From Lactuca virosa (lineage: Eukaryota; Streptophyta; Magnoliopsida; Asterales; Asteraceae), in assembly GCA_928212115.1 (NCBI GenBank), contig CAKMRJ010001112.1:409233549-409297548 (forward strand): a DNA stretch of 64,000 nucleotides. Direction: 5' to 3'. Both the position numbers and the translations under genes were made by a program. Below, one piece after another: positions 1 through 9,676 of the stretch. Position 1 is the stretch's first letter; the number at the start of each line of letters is the position of its first letter. The notes beneath the pieces are model-generated. The model made no database searches. It was not told where the DNA came from and saw only the letters and a program-made list of their open reading frames with translations.

Positions 1-110
1 CTTATAAGCACAAAGCAAGTAGCATTCGTGCATTGAGTAACCAAATCAAACATAACCCAATCAGGCTATCCTACTACTGACTAGACAGACCTAGCATACA
101 ACTCAATAAG

Positions 111-246
111 ATCATACAACAGGCATATAAGGCATCCTTCCTAGATCCTTAGTTCTATTCTAGCATGCAGTTATCAGAATCATATAACAGGCATACAAGG
201 CATCCTCCTAGATCCTTAGCCCTAATCTAGCATGCAGTTCTCATAA
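111..246. repeat. 68-bp direct repeat, 2 copies
   Basis: Two adjacent units begin at 111 and 179 (ATCATA-ACAGGCATA...). They differ at a few positions and by small indels. A partial third start is visible near 247. They lie in the leader of element A. Confidence 0.7.
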
Positions 247-450
247 TCATATCATATAACGTAACGTAACAAGTATGGGTATCTTGGGTAAAACTTACTT
301 GAGCTCGGCCGGTCGCACGCATCACACACCTTGTTCTTTCCCAAAATTCTTTAACTTAGATTTTCGAAGACTGTTTTCTTGTAAAAATCCTTCAAGCCCT
401 CGATTTGAGTCCAGACACCCCCGTGGGTGTGTCCGAATCCCTCAAATCAA

Positions 451-462
451 GATCTGATACCA
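451..462 (-). promoter_or_regulatory. Primer-binding site of element A (iMet tRNA type)
   Basis: On the minus strand this reads TGGTATCAGATC, three bases beyond the LTR end. The plant initiator-Met primer site is TGGTATCAGAGC, so it matches except at the last bases. It shows that the LTR at 466-2482 is the 5' LTR of a minus-strand element. Confidence 0.75.
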
Positions 463-794
463 AATTGTAACCTCCCAAAATCAAGACCCAAAATGTTTTG
501 TTTAATTATATTACTTCAGAAATAGCTCACAGGAAACATAAGTAAAATTGTTTCAACACCAATTTAAAGATTGCAAGTCTCGAACACCATAAAAGTTAAG
601 TCGTAAAATATCAAAGTACAATCCCAGAAAACTCAATGCGGAAATCATGTGTGTGTGTGATGCGCTGCTACACCGCCGACTCCTTCCCCTTGGATGAAGA
701 GGTACCTGAAACCAAAAATGAAACTGTAAGCACAAAGCTTAGTGAGTTCCCCCCAACATACCACATACCAAACAACATACATACTGTCGGACAG

Positions 795-915
795 TTCTGG
801 GGTGCCCGACGTACCCATGTCAAGCCATTCTGGGGTGCTGACCTACGCATGTCAAGCTATTCTGGGGTGCCGACCTACCCACGTCAGGCTATTCTGGGAT
901 GCCGACCTACCCTCC
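795..915. repeat. 32/33-bp tandem repeat, ~4 copies
   Basis: Four units begin with TTCTGGGGTGC (last copy TTCTGGGATGC) at 795, 828, 860 and 892. Each continues with a CGACCTAC..CATGTCA-type block. They lie in the transcribed part of LTR A. Confidence 0.8.
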
Positions 916-1290
916 GGTTTATCTCAACCAGACACGGGGACTATTTCACCCCCTACTACTAGCATATAATACCATATCATAATCATGCTGACATATAAAC
1001 ACATCAGACAATAGCAAACTAGACAATTATCACAAAGACAATTGTCTCCACTAAACAACTACTAGTGGGCCGGCATTGGTGCCTTAGACCCACTTCTACT
1101 GGAAGGTAACTCACCTCAATGTCGCGTAGTGTCTGTACTGCCCTCGATGTGAAGATTGACTCTCCTCGACTCCTCAGTCCCTACACGACAACTCTTCTAA
1201 GTTATCAATTCGTACTCACAACCCCTACAAGGGTCAACTCAAATTCGGGTGAAAGTCAACTTTGGTCAAAGTCAACCTCCAGTTGACTTG

Positions 1291-1718
1291 ACTTGCCGAG
1301 TTGGTCCACCAACTCGTCGAGTCCCTATTCTATCAAAATGATACAACCCCCGACTCTACTCGTCGAGTCTAGCAATAGCTCGACGGTTTCTCATTCAACC
1401 ATAATATCGATACCATCTTCAACCGACTCGCCTAGTTTATCCTTGAACTCGTCGAGTTTATCTTTATCATATGAATGTGTTCAGTCTATGACTCGCCGAG
1501 TTATATGAACAACTCGCCGAGTCTGTCTTCATGGGTTGGGAGATTGCCTTGGAGTCGCCGAGTTTGCTCATACAGTCGCCGAGTCCCATGCTTCCCAGGT
1601 CCATAATCACGTCCATATTTGTTGAGTCCCCTTCTAGACTCAACCAGATTCCTCAAAAACAGAAAAGGTTGGGGAATCAATACCCGACTCGCCGATTCCC
1701 AAGAACAACTCCCCGAGT
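1291..1718. repeat. Paired ACTCGnCGAGT palindromes in R-U5 of LTR A
   Basis: Eleven-base dyads of the form ACTCG(C/T/A)CGAGT or one-base variants start at 1291, 1312, 1358, 1426, 1447, 1491, 1512, 1553, 1574, 1687 and 1708. Except for 1358, they fall into pairs whose starts are exactly 21 bp apart: 1291/1312, 1426/1447, 1491/1512, 1553/1574 and 1687/1708. Spacers of 10 bp are often themselves symmetrical, for example TGG....CCA. Each pair therefore forms a 32-bp dyad. Confidence 0.9.
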
Positions 1719-2264
1719 CCCCCAAAGTCTATGTCCATAAACTCGATTTTTGTTGAACTCATCTCATCCAAAGGGTAGATCTGACCTCCTAGGGTCGATA
1801 TAACACGTAAAGTCACGAACTTTACGTCCATGCATGGGTCTTTAAGCTCAAAAGATCCAAAAATGAGGTCTACAAGATGCATGGGGTTCTCATGGCCATA
1901 AATTTGGCACCTTTATTCCATGAGAACCCTCCAAGGTTCAAGATCTAAAGCCATTTCTCTACGTTACACCCTACAACCCAAAAATGGCTTAAAAATGCCC
2001 CAAAGATGACAAAAACCAAGCCCTATAGTAGATATAACAAGTAAGAAGTCAAGGTAGGAGCTTTTTACCTCAAACAAGTTGGAAATGCAACCAAATCACT
2101 GGATCTATTGACTTCCTCTTGACTCCCCAAGTCTTTCCTTCCTTCTTCCAACTTCAAATCACAAAGAATGGCACAAAATAGTTCAAGAACACCCAGAAGT
2201 TGACTAGGGTTTCGTGGACAGGGTTTGGAGGTGATGGACACTGGGGTGGAGGCATCATAAAGTG

Positions 2265-2273
2265 TTTAAATAG
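2265..2273 (-). promoter_or_regulatory. Putative TATA box of LTR A
   Basis: The minus strand reads CTATTTAAA. It lies about 210 bp inside the LTR from its 5' end, with two palindrome pairs just upstream (2316-2347 and 2390-2421). Position and sequence fit a retrotransposon core promoter; the transcription start is inferred. Confidence 0.5.
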
Positions 2274-2315
2274 GGTAAAAACCCTCAAATTTAGGGTTTC
2301 ACTCAGACAACTCCT

Positions 2316-2421
2316 ACTCGCCGAGTCGGTCTCCCGACTCGTCGAGTAGGTCACTTAACCCCCCCCCCCCCCGATCCGCAGCCGATCCTACTCGACGAGT
2401 TGGGCCTCCAACTCGCCGAGT
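2316..2421. repeat. Two ACTCGnCGAGT pairs upstream of the LTR A TATA
   Basis: Dyads start at 2316/2337 and 2390/2411, again 21 bp apart in each pair. Relative to the TATA at 2265-2273 they lie 43-74 and 117-148 bp upstream on the minus strand. The second spacer, TGGGCCTCCA, is flanked symmetrically so that the whole pair is a 32-bp dyad. Confidence 0.9.
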
Positions 2422-2482
2422 CCCAATGTAAAATATGAAGTTTTGCTTGAATTTAATTTCGTACCTGAAACCGGGTGTTACA

Positions 2483-2656
2483 ACATGTCATCGAGTTTTT
2501 TTCAAAAACCAAACGTGTCCCGAAAATTAGGTGATCCTGAGGAGGATGGACAAGATTCCACACTTGATTTCTGTCGAACTCTGCTAATTCTTCTTGCATG
2601 GTTGTAATCCAATAAGAATGTTCTAGAGCTTGTTTGATGGATTTAGGTTCAATCAT
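2483..2656 (-). pseudogene. Element B reverse transcriptase, N-terminal fragment
   Basis: The minus-strand frame reads the start of a Ty1/copia reverse-transcriptase domain: a W..AMQEEL.EF.RN.VW.LV-type block (here WITTMQEELAEFDRN, then VWNLVHPP) followed by a GTR.VF.KN-type block. The frame is then cut by the end of LTR A at 2482. The remainder of this RT would lie left of element A, outside the window. It is the farthest-downstream part of element B present here. Confidence 0.8.
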
Positions 2657-3213
2657 TGAAATGAATGTCGATAAGTGAAACTCATTTTGAATATTAGCAG
2701 TAGAACGAGTTGGAACTCCAACGTTTAGATTAACGATAACTTAATTCAGAGGATGATCCTTTGTTTATATATGCAATCTCGGAAGTTCTTGTGCAGAAGA
2801 TGCTCCAACGTTAACAATGGGGTTGTGTTGCTCCCCCTGAACAGTTTGATTTTAAGGATGATGCTCCCCCTAAAATTTTGAACCTGATGTGTCCGCATCA
2901 TCATCATCCAGAAATTCAAAGATGTTGTCATCATCTTCATTGTTGTTCGAAATTGGATCAATTTCATAAAGTTGATATGCTACATCTTGAAAACCATCCA
3001 CATTTGATTTGAGGGTTTCATTGCTTTCTTTCCCTTGAGGTATGGAGGCAGAGGTATTTGCCCCTCAACCTGAGATGGGAATACTTCATAATCAATTGGT
3101 GGAAAAGTTAGGGTTGGACCAGATATCTTTTGAGAAACTAAAGGATTTGGTGTGGAAGATGTTCGTGATCGAGATTCCAAATCAAGAGCTATTTCTATCG
3201 GTCTGAACAAGAT
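2657..3213 (-). pseudogene. Element B integrase-RT linker, decayed
   Basis: This stretch joins the integrase C-terminus to the RT start of element B. It holds broken minus-strand frames (2746-2967 and 2980-3210) that are rich in Pro, Ser, Asp and Met with no recognisable fold, as is usual for the low-complexity linker of SIRE-like copia elements. Several frame changes separate the pieces. Confidence 0.55.
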
Positions 3214-4139
3214 TTAGAAATCAAATTCATAGATGATTTGAGGATTCGGAGACCCAAGAGGTGGAGCATCGGACTCCAGGATGTGCATTGTAAAATGAGT
3301 TGATTCTGAGTTCCGAACAAGGTTATCATCCAAAGTGATGTAAAAGCTTTCTTCAATTACACGAGTATGAAGATTCAGAACCTGGTAAGATTTTGACATA
3401 CCAAAGTATCCCAAAAAGATTGCTTCATTCGGATTTCATTGAAACTTTGTCAATTGATCACGGTTGTTTTTTATGAAACACCTACATCCAAATATATGTA
3501 AGAAATAGATACTTGGCTTCTGACCATTCATTGCTTCATACGGTGTCATGTTGAGTCGACGGATGATAATGCTCCGATTTTGATTAAAACAAGCAGTGGA
3601 TATTGCTTCAGCCCGATGATAAAGAGGAAGTTTTGCAAAGTTCAACAACGACCGAGCGGCTTCAACTAGAGTTCAATTTCTTCTTTCAACGATACCATTG
3701 TGTTGTGGCGTATAGGGAGCAGAAATGTTATTTCCAATGTGTTTGTCAATTAGGAACGTTTTAGTTGGGGCATTAGTAAACTCGGATCCGTTGTCACTTC
3801 GAAATCTTTAGACGGGTAGTTTTGTCAGAACTTCAATCCCTTTGATAAAATTGATGAGCTTGAAAGTTGTTTCCGATTTTAATCTCAAAAAGAAAACCCA
3901 AGTGAATCTCATGTAGTCGTCGACAATCATAATAATATACTATTTATGATGTAGGATTCCAAGGGAAGACAGCCCACACAGATCGATATGAAGAAGTTCA
4001 AGTGGTTTGGAATTAGATTCTTTAATCAAAACATGATGACGTTTCTTGGATTGCTTCCCACATTCATAAGTAGCACAAAGATGATTATTTTCAAACTTGA
4101 GGAGTGGAAAACCTTAGACCATTTCACCTGAAACCATAT
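3214..4139 (-). pseudogene. Element B integrase and GAG-pre-integrase, broken
   Basis: In minus-strand order, 4026-4139 reads part of the GAG-pre-integrase zinc region (ATYECGKQSKK-like), 3649-4025 the integrase core in several frames (an RSDNGSE-like second Asp block near 3785-3810), and 3436-3648 the late core (LYHRAEAISTACFNQNRS, then NMTPYEAMNGQKPS). The segment 3214-3414 reads the copia GYFG.SK.Y.V.N....EES..IT.DD block. Frameshifts separate these pieces. Element C is inserted in the GAG-pre-integrase at 4139/4140, and element B resumes at 17210. Confidence 0.8.
4135..4139. repeat. Target-site duplication of element C (left), CATAT
   Basis: CATAT immediately precedes the LTR start at 4140 and is repeated exactly after the other LTR at 17210-17214. 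This proves insertion of element C into element B as a unit. Confidence 0.95.
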
Positions 4140-4458
4140 TGTTGGAATATTATAGTTGTAGATCGATAGATTCCAAACAGAAAAACAATATTTAATCAAG
4201 CAAAGAACACGAGAATGGATCAATGGTGTCGAATGATTAATAACTCACACCTCAGAAGAGCTCGATGTAGAACTTCGACTGTAGAGGTATGCTAGGGTTA
4301 CAATGCAAGTAATTAATGAGAACGATGAATCTAAAAGCTATACATGCATGCGATATATATATGCTAACCCTAATGTTTATCCACAGTTGGACATGCCCAA
4401 ACCGGGTAAACTAAATGGACTTATGACCGAGCCCAAAGATGCAACACCAGACCCAACA
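4140..4458 (-). repeat. 3' LTR of element C
   Basis: TGTTGG...CCAACA ends. It is nearly identical to 16891-17209. Its TATA region reads TATATATA on the minus strand, where the 5' LTR has TATAAATA. Confidence 0.95.
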
Positions 4459-4470
4459 ATCTCCCCCTTT
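4459..4470 (-). promoter_or_regulatory. Polypurine tract of element C
   Basis: The minus strand reads AAAGGGGGAGAT directly before the 3' LTR start. This is the expected plus-strand primer. The accessory ORF stops about 20 bp before it. Confidence 0.85.
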
Positions 4471-4490
4471 GCGTCAATTGAGGCGAGAGA

Positions 4491-5390
4491 CTACTTCGGT
4501 TGAGTGACCTTGGTCTTCTTTACAACCTTGAACAGCCGAGGGATGATCGCAAGAAGCGTTTGTCGAAACTGAATATACCACCGAAGCATATCAGTGAACA
4601 ACTTCTTATCAGCTTCACTGTTCTGATTACACCTATGTATGATCTCCAAAATGTGCTCCAAACAGGAAGTGGAAAATAGGTGTTTGTCAATCAGAGCGAA
4701 CAAACATTTTTGTCCTTCGCTTCTCAAGAACAAAACAGTGTGAAATTTAGGATCAATATTTCCCCTAACCATTGCATTTATATCACTTGCCCTCCTCATC
4801 GGCTTCATAGTGGTCTTCTTGTGAATAGCAGAAGCGATCTCCTGATCCATCTTCGCGACCTCATGAATATAACAAACGAGCATTCGCTTGATGTGATCGA
4901 TGATTGGCTGATACTCCTGTGGATTGGTCAGCAAAATATTATTAAGGAGTATCTAGTCGTGAGGGTTCAAGTTCGGCAGGTCAGCCAGGGAAATCATATG
5001 GACCTAGCTATCAGAGCCTCGGGTCACTTTGACTTTAATGTTGATGAATTTTCCTGCCGAAGTGGGCTTCAACACCTTGACCGTTGTGATTTTCTGAGTG
5101 CTCCAGGTCATGTATTGTGGCTGAGAAAACTCGAGATAATACTCGAGCAAATCCCGATCTACCTTCGGGTCTGAAGAAGGAATGCCAGCCGTCGACTCAA
5201 AACAGTGAAAAAATAAATGCCTTTTGGGTTATTGGCATGTCAAACTGTAAGTCCTTCGAGTTCTCAAGGCCGAACGATGAAACCGGTTTGAGCCAATGAG
5301 TGCTCGGTGCATCAATAACCTCCCTGAGAAGCGATTTCATAGTCCATTCAGGAAACATGGACTTCTTCTACTCTAGCAGCTCGTTCGCTT
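4491..5390 (-). pseudogene. Element C accessory ORF, C-terminal part
   Basis: This is the last ~300 codons of the accessory ORF. The longest open piece is 4491-4934 (147 codons, ending KVTQPK). Upstream the frame continues through TAG at 4953-4955 and TAG at 5004-5006, then through a frameshift in a T-run near 5195-5215, and then a TAG at 5368-5370. Readable blocks include PQYMTWSTQKITTVKVLKP, then ISLADLPNLNPHD and a helical segment with IIDHIKRML. I recognise the arrangement from related elements but know no biochemical function. No transmembrane segment is evident. The frame ends about 30 bp before the 3' LTR. Confidence 0.65.
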
Positions 5391-6029
5391 TCAACTCCTT
5401 CTCAAGAAGATCCTTCTCTTCTGAACCTTCTCCCGAATCTCTTGATCAGTGGGCTTGATTTTCTGATCAAGTTTAGAAGCATTCCTTTCAGTATTTTCTT
5501 CCATATCATCATCATCATCATCTTCTCCAATCTTCTTCTTTCTTCTGTCCCTCATACTGCGCGAAGCTTCATTACCCTTCGGCTCAGTAGTGACATTCGG
5601 TTTTGGAGGGGGTTGAGATTGAGAAACCTTATCTCCCCCTTGTTTCGAATGGACACCAGTCTCTGGAATACCTTCAATGCGACTCAAGACATCCAATGCA
5701 GGTCTTAGCTTTTCAGCCAAGTGGCGTCGGATGGAGATGGTTAGAATGGAGTCGCGAGCTTCCAGTAGATGTAAGAGAATGGAATGCACATCTCCAACCG
5801 AGATTTTAATCACCTCCCGCTCAGATTTTAAATCTTCAATCTCTTTGGTGGCATTTCTGAGCTTGAGATTCTGGATTTTCAGCTGTGAAGTTCGCTTATC
5901 CAGCTCATCCATAATTTTATTTTCAACAGCAAGCTCTGCTGCAAGTTGAGTCAGCCGATCATCAATGTTAGTATGAAGATCTTGGTTAGCTGCCTCAATT
6001 GCTTTACGAGCTGCGTCAAAATTTTTCTT
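5391..6029 (-). pseudogene. Element C accessory ORF, coiled-coil and charged part
   Basis: Open minus-strand frame 5391-5912 (173 codons) continues in frame upstream to the TAG at 6030-6032. It starts with a heptad-rich helix (LKIQNLKLRNATKEIEDL), then a Pro/Gln segment, a Lys/Arg cluster (RDRRKKK), an Asp run, and a Lys-rich end where a frameshift (about 5400-5440) moves the reading to another frame. The internal ATG is only a leftover of the broken ORF. The composition fits a nucleic-acid-binding or assembly tail, but this is inference. Confidence 0.65.
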
Positions 6030-6926
6030 CTATGCCTCCAGTGAACGCGTAAGATTATCAACCGAGGCATTCACTGTTTGAGCATTTTTCTGAGCTGCTG
6101 CTTGAAGAGAATCCAGAAAGAGTTGGGCTTCTGAAACTAGTTTTTCGACGTTTGTGGTCGCTTCATTGCAATCTTTGGTGGAAGCTTGAACGGCAAGAGA
6201 AGCTTTCTGGCATGTTGAGGTTGAGGCTTCAATAGCTTTGGCAGCATTGGAGATGGAGGCCTCATGATCTTTGAAAACTAATGATAATAGAGCTTTGAAA
6301 GCAGCCTCTGAATATGCACCAGTAGAAGACGAAGAAAGCAATTGATCAAGCTTTTCCGTGACAGCTATGAGATGCTTTTTGGTAATCGGGGCGTCATCAT
6401 CTTCATCGCTTTGTATACGATAAGGACTGAAATAAGTGGAATCGAATTCCATGTCTTCACCGCCAAGAACAGGTTCAGGTGATGTAGGTGGGGTTAAAGG
6501 AGTTGAGGTAACAGGTGGAGTAGAACCGACAGTGGATGCCCCCATATCAGATACGTTGACATGAACTGTAGGTTCGGGTGTAAGAGTGGTTGTGGTAGTA
6601 GTGACGGTTGTGAATAATGGGGTTGGAATTGGGATGGATGAAGCGTTTGTAGATGTGATAGGTGGAGGACAAGGAGCGATAGTAATAGGAACCGAAAGTG
6701 GAACAGAACGAGGAGGCGAGTTTTGGTTACTATCATTGTTAGGTGAGGGTGGAGGCGAATTACCTCTAGGTGGACTGTTGGTTTTAGTAGCTTCTTCGTC
6801 ATTTGACTCAGGATCACGCTGGTCATCAGAAGGAACTTACTCAGAGTCACTAGAGGATGGGGAAGGAGACTTTGGTCTACGAGCCTGTTTTTTGGTCTTG
6901 CGTTTCTTTGGAGCAGTAGACTCGGC
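6030..6926 (-). pseudogene. Element C accessory ORF, Ser/Pro linker and helical part
   Basis: Same frame as the 333-codon N-terminal part, separated from it by TGA 6927-6929 and broken again by TAA 6837-6839. It encodes a basic stretch (PKKRKTKKQARRPK, a plausible nuclear localisation signal), a long Ser/Pro/Thr linker and then, from about 6545 to 6030, an Ala-rich helical region (KAIEAST, EKLVSEAQLFLDSLQAAAQ) likely to form a coiled coil. It ends at TAG 6030-6032, after which the frame is again open. The stops are single C-to-T-type changes from sense codons. Confidence 0.7.
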
Positions 6927-7928
6927 TCATTCTAACTTGTGTTTCTTAGGAGTATAAGCTTTGGATGATTGACCAGCCTTTTCCCCTTTGTTATCAGACT
7001 TCTTTCCTCGCTTTGCAGGCTTGTCTACAGCGTCCAATGAGCTTGGCATCTCGGGAGTAAGCGGTCGTGGACCTGAAGGAGAAAGCTTTTTGTAATCTGC
7101 CATGACATGACTCGCACTGGATACACAGTGGTACATAGATTCTGGAATTGACCCGATAAAGATAAACTTGGAGGTATTTGGAACAAGGATCCTCGTCGTA
7201 TGAAATGTAGCAATCGAAGACATGAGGGAATCTGCCATAGTGGGAACAGTAAAGTTGTCCATCGCCCAATGAGTGACGATAGTCCAAAATCGTGCACAAG
7301 AAATTTCAGTGTACCTCGAAGAAGAGCTTAGACTCTGAACAAGTTGAGCCCATAGAATCAAGCCATAGTCCAAATTAATCCCATGATATAGACCATATAG
7401 AATGGTCATAAAAGCCCTACTTGTACCGTCTGAACCAGCACTCCTCTCTAATAAGCCCTTGGAGAGGAAAGTCAAGAGTCTGTTCCACTGAGGAGGAAGA
7501 GAAGACTTCTTGAACTTGGTGATTGTTGTGAGAAGCTCCGTATACCCCATATCATAGAGCATCGAGTACAGTTGAGTGGTAGTGATAGAATCTAGGTTAA
7601 CCATTGATTCAACAGCAGGAAGGCGTAGTAATGAAGAAAACCTAGCCTTTGAAATTGAGGACTTTTGATTGACGCTTTCGAAAAAGATACACTCATTGGC
7701 TTTATCATAAACGGCAGAGGAGTAGACAGCAGAGAGCATCGACATTGGAACACTTTCCACCTGTGTGAGAGCGACCACCAGTGGTGAATACTTGAGACAT
7801 TCGACCACATGAAGCATATACGAATCATAGACAAAGGGGTTGAGTTCGATGACCAGATTCTGATTAGGTTTGATGGTCAGAAGAGTGGACTGAGCGGATT
7901 GATCGAAAACTAATGAAGATTCAGCCAT
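6927..7928 (-). pseudogene. Element C accessory ORF, N-terminal globular domain (333 codons open)
   Basis: ATG at 7926-7928 opens 333 codons. The first ~260 residues look globular and mostly helical, with LPPQWNRLLTFLSKGLLER, then YGLYHGINLDYGL, then EISCARFWTIV and FIGSIPESMYHC. A basic tail follows (DKPAKRGKK). I see no signal peptide, membrane segment or known catalytic motif, so I do not call it an envelope protein, although SIRE elements often carry an env-like ORF in this position. A TATA box lies about 100 bp upstream (8028-8036), suggesting its own promoter. TGA 6927-6929 splits it from the rest of a reading frame of about 1,140 codons. A divergent relative occurs in element E. Confidence 0.75.
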
Positions 7929-9390
7929 TGTTGCAGGTGAGAAGAAGATGAACAGTGGAGAATCGCCGATGTGTTCTTGAGAGATAGAGAAAGTTTGGTA
8001 AAGGAGTCCAAGAGGTTCGAGAAAATCTTTTATACCATCTCTTAGGAGAGAGAAAAATCAGTTTGTGATGATGACTGGATCTCTGAAACGTCGCCTGAAA
8101 AAGCGCGATTTGACAGCTTGGTATCCCTAGAAATACGTCAGCAGGCGTGGGTATGTGAACTGTTTCAAATTCACGCGCCTTTTCGACCTTAGCTCTTTTT
8201 TAAATTTCGAACTGTTTCAACTTCATGCTGACTCACCCTTATTTGATTTTTATCAATAATAAAAAAATCACCACCAGAAAATAGATACATCCTTTCGCGT
8301 TATTGTAATCAACTATCGCTTCTTCATAATAAAGGAAACCACCATATATGTTAGATTCGAAAGCATAAATCTGAAAATTTCCATTAGTACCACGAACAAG
8401 AATTTGGAAAATCATAAAGAGCTTCGTGCAAGAGTGTGCCAATTATAAAGAAATAAAGCAAAATATTTGTGGGATTTAAGTGATGTCTATTGAGACATGA
8501 AACTGATGATTCCGGGCACGAATCTCTTCCTTCAAAGTCAAGAGAGACTGAGAAGTGTCTGTGTGGTTTCCCGTGAAATACGATCAAATGTTTGTAAAGA
8601 AACATCGAAAGGCATCTTTTCAATTATAGGCTTTATTGGGTAACTTACATTCAACCGAACCTTGATACTTGAAATAAGACCGAAAGTCAGGTGAAGTACT
8701 TGTGAAACCGATGTAGTTTGTTGAACAAGTAGGTTTGACAAAATATATTAAGTGACTAGAAATTAGTAAGAAATCTCAAAAAAATAAATTGGATCTTATG
8801 GGAAGAAACGTCCTGGTGTTAGACAGTTTCATAAAGATCACGCAAAAAGAAAAAGAGATTTCGTGAGGTAACAAGTAATAGCTTGAACATTAGAGTGTTC
8901 ACCGTCAATGCATTCAAGGTGTTGGATTTTGGGTTTCACTTAGCTCGTGGTAGACGAAACTAAGATCATCAACACAGAGATTGTGTAACCATAAACCTCA
9001 GTGGTAATTGTTGAGAGTCTCAAGGGTTACTTTTATGAAGCGAAACTTAAATGGAGAAATGTGAGGTGGTTAAGGAACCGAAAGTACCTCTGCTATATTA
9101 GAAGGACAAAGCAGAAAACTCTTAACTCAATATGAGAAGAGTTAGGTAGCTCGTGACTTGAGTGATTTAAGCAGCCTGATTTGGAAGAAACGATTGATGT
9201 TTATCGAATCATTAAGGCTTCACTCAGAGTCATGGAGGCTTCGGTCTGCATGCAGCAGCATGCTTCTAGGGACACTTAACTAGTAGAAAGAGAAGAAGAT
9301 CATACATGCCCCATCATCATCGTGTTTCGCATCTGTGAACTTGAATTGATGTTTAGAATAGACATATTAGACAAAAACAAAAAGAAACAT
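7929..9390 (-). other. Non-coding spacer upstream of the accessory ORF
   Basis: About 1.46 kb between the 50-bp arrays and the accessory ORF. The short frames here (8239-8442, 8384-8623, 8538-8741) show no family resemblance. The part nearest the ORF holds a TATA box (8028-8036) and, further upstream, a TGACGT bZIP-type word on the minus strand near 8134. I infer a promoter or leader region and recognise nothing else. Confidence 0.5.
8028..8036 (-). promoter_or_regulatory. TATA box upstream of the accessory ORF
   Basis: The minus strand reads GGTATAAAA. It lies about 100 bp upstream of the ATG at 7928, which would give a leader of roughly 70 nt. It is far from both LTR promoters (9 kb from the 5' LTR). 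Function is inferred from sequence and position only. Confidence 0.5.
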
Positions 9391-9592
9391 AGAAATATTT
9401 TTGAATTTATGGTTTTTCTGAAAAATAATAAAACATAAAAGAAAATATTTTTGGATTTTTGGATTATCTGAAAAATAATAAAAACAGAAAAGAAAATATT
9501 TTTAGATTTTTGGATTTTCTGAAAAATAATAAAAACAGAAAAGAAAATATTTTTTGGATTTTTGGATTTTCTGAAAAATAATAAAAACAGAA
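9391..9592. repeat. ~50-bp AT-rich tandem repeat, 4 copies
   Basis: Units start at about 9391, 9440, 9491 and 9542. Each carries AGAAAATATTTTTGGATTT and then TTCTGAAAAATAATAAAA. The 137-codon minus-strand frame over this region is only a translation of the repeat. Confidence 0.85.
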
Positions 9593-9676
9593 AAGAAACT
9601 GAATATATACATACGAAAGAATAAGAAAGCTTTACAAAATTATACAACCAAAACCATTCCTTAGAAAAGATGAAGC

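Larger units (their letters stand above)
1..465 (-). mobile_element. 5' leader of LTR element A (partial)
   Basis: This is the non-coding start of the internal region of element A, which continues beyond the left edge. It lies directly downstream, on the minus strand, of the LTR at 466-2482 and begins with a primer-binding site. It contains two 68-bp direct repeats (111-178 and 179-246) built around a shared block with the words CAGGCAT, CTAGATCCTTAG and TAGCATGCAG. A 60-codon plus-strand frame at 275-457 has no family resemblance and I do not treat it as a gene. The rest of element A is outside the window. Confidence 0.6.
466..2482 (-). mobile_element. LTR of element A (2,017 bp, 5' LTR)
   Basis: On the minus strand the LTR begins TGTAACACCC at 2482 and ends GGTTACA at 466, so it has TG...CA ends with a short terminal inverted repeat. 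A primer-binding site follows at 451-462. It interrupts the reverse-transcriptase frame of copia element B at 2482/2483. A TATA-like CTATTTAAA at 2265-2273 implies a short U3 (~210 bp) and a long transcribed R-U5. The LTR is studded with paired ACTCGnCGAGT palindromes, carries a 32-bp repeat at 795-915, and has a run of 14 C at 2359-2372. The length and the TGTAACACCC start suggest Ty3/gypsy, but without coding sequence the superfamily is inferred. Confidence 0.85.

Noticed and set aside
275..457. 60-codon plus-strand ORF
   Set aside because: It lies in the leader of a minus-strand LTR element, has no recognisable motif and arises beside the PBS; chance frame.
1293..1882. Short ORFs on both strands in LTR A (Ser/Thr/Pro-rich)
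   Set aside because: They follow the ACTCGnCGAGT repeats, and the region is LTR U5; no family resemblance.
4491..7928. Calling the accessory ORF an envelope gene
   Set aside because: The position fits SIRE env-like ORFs, but I see no signal peptide, transmembrane helix, or cleavage site, so the label is not supported.
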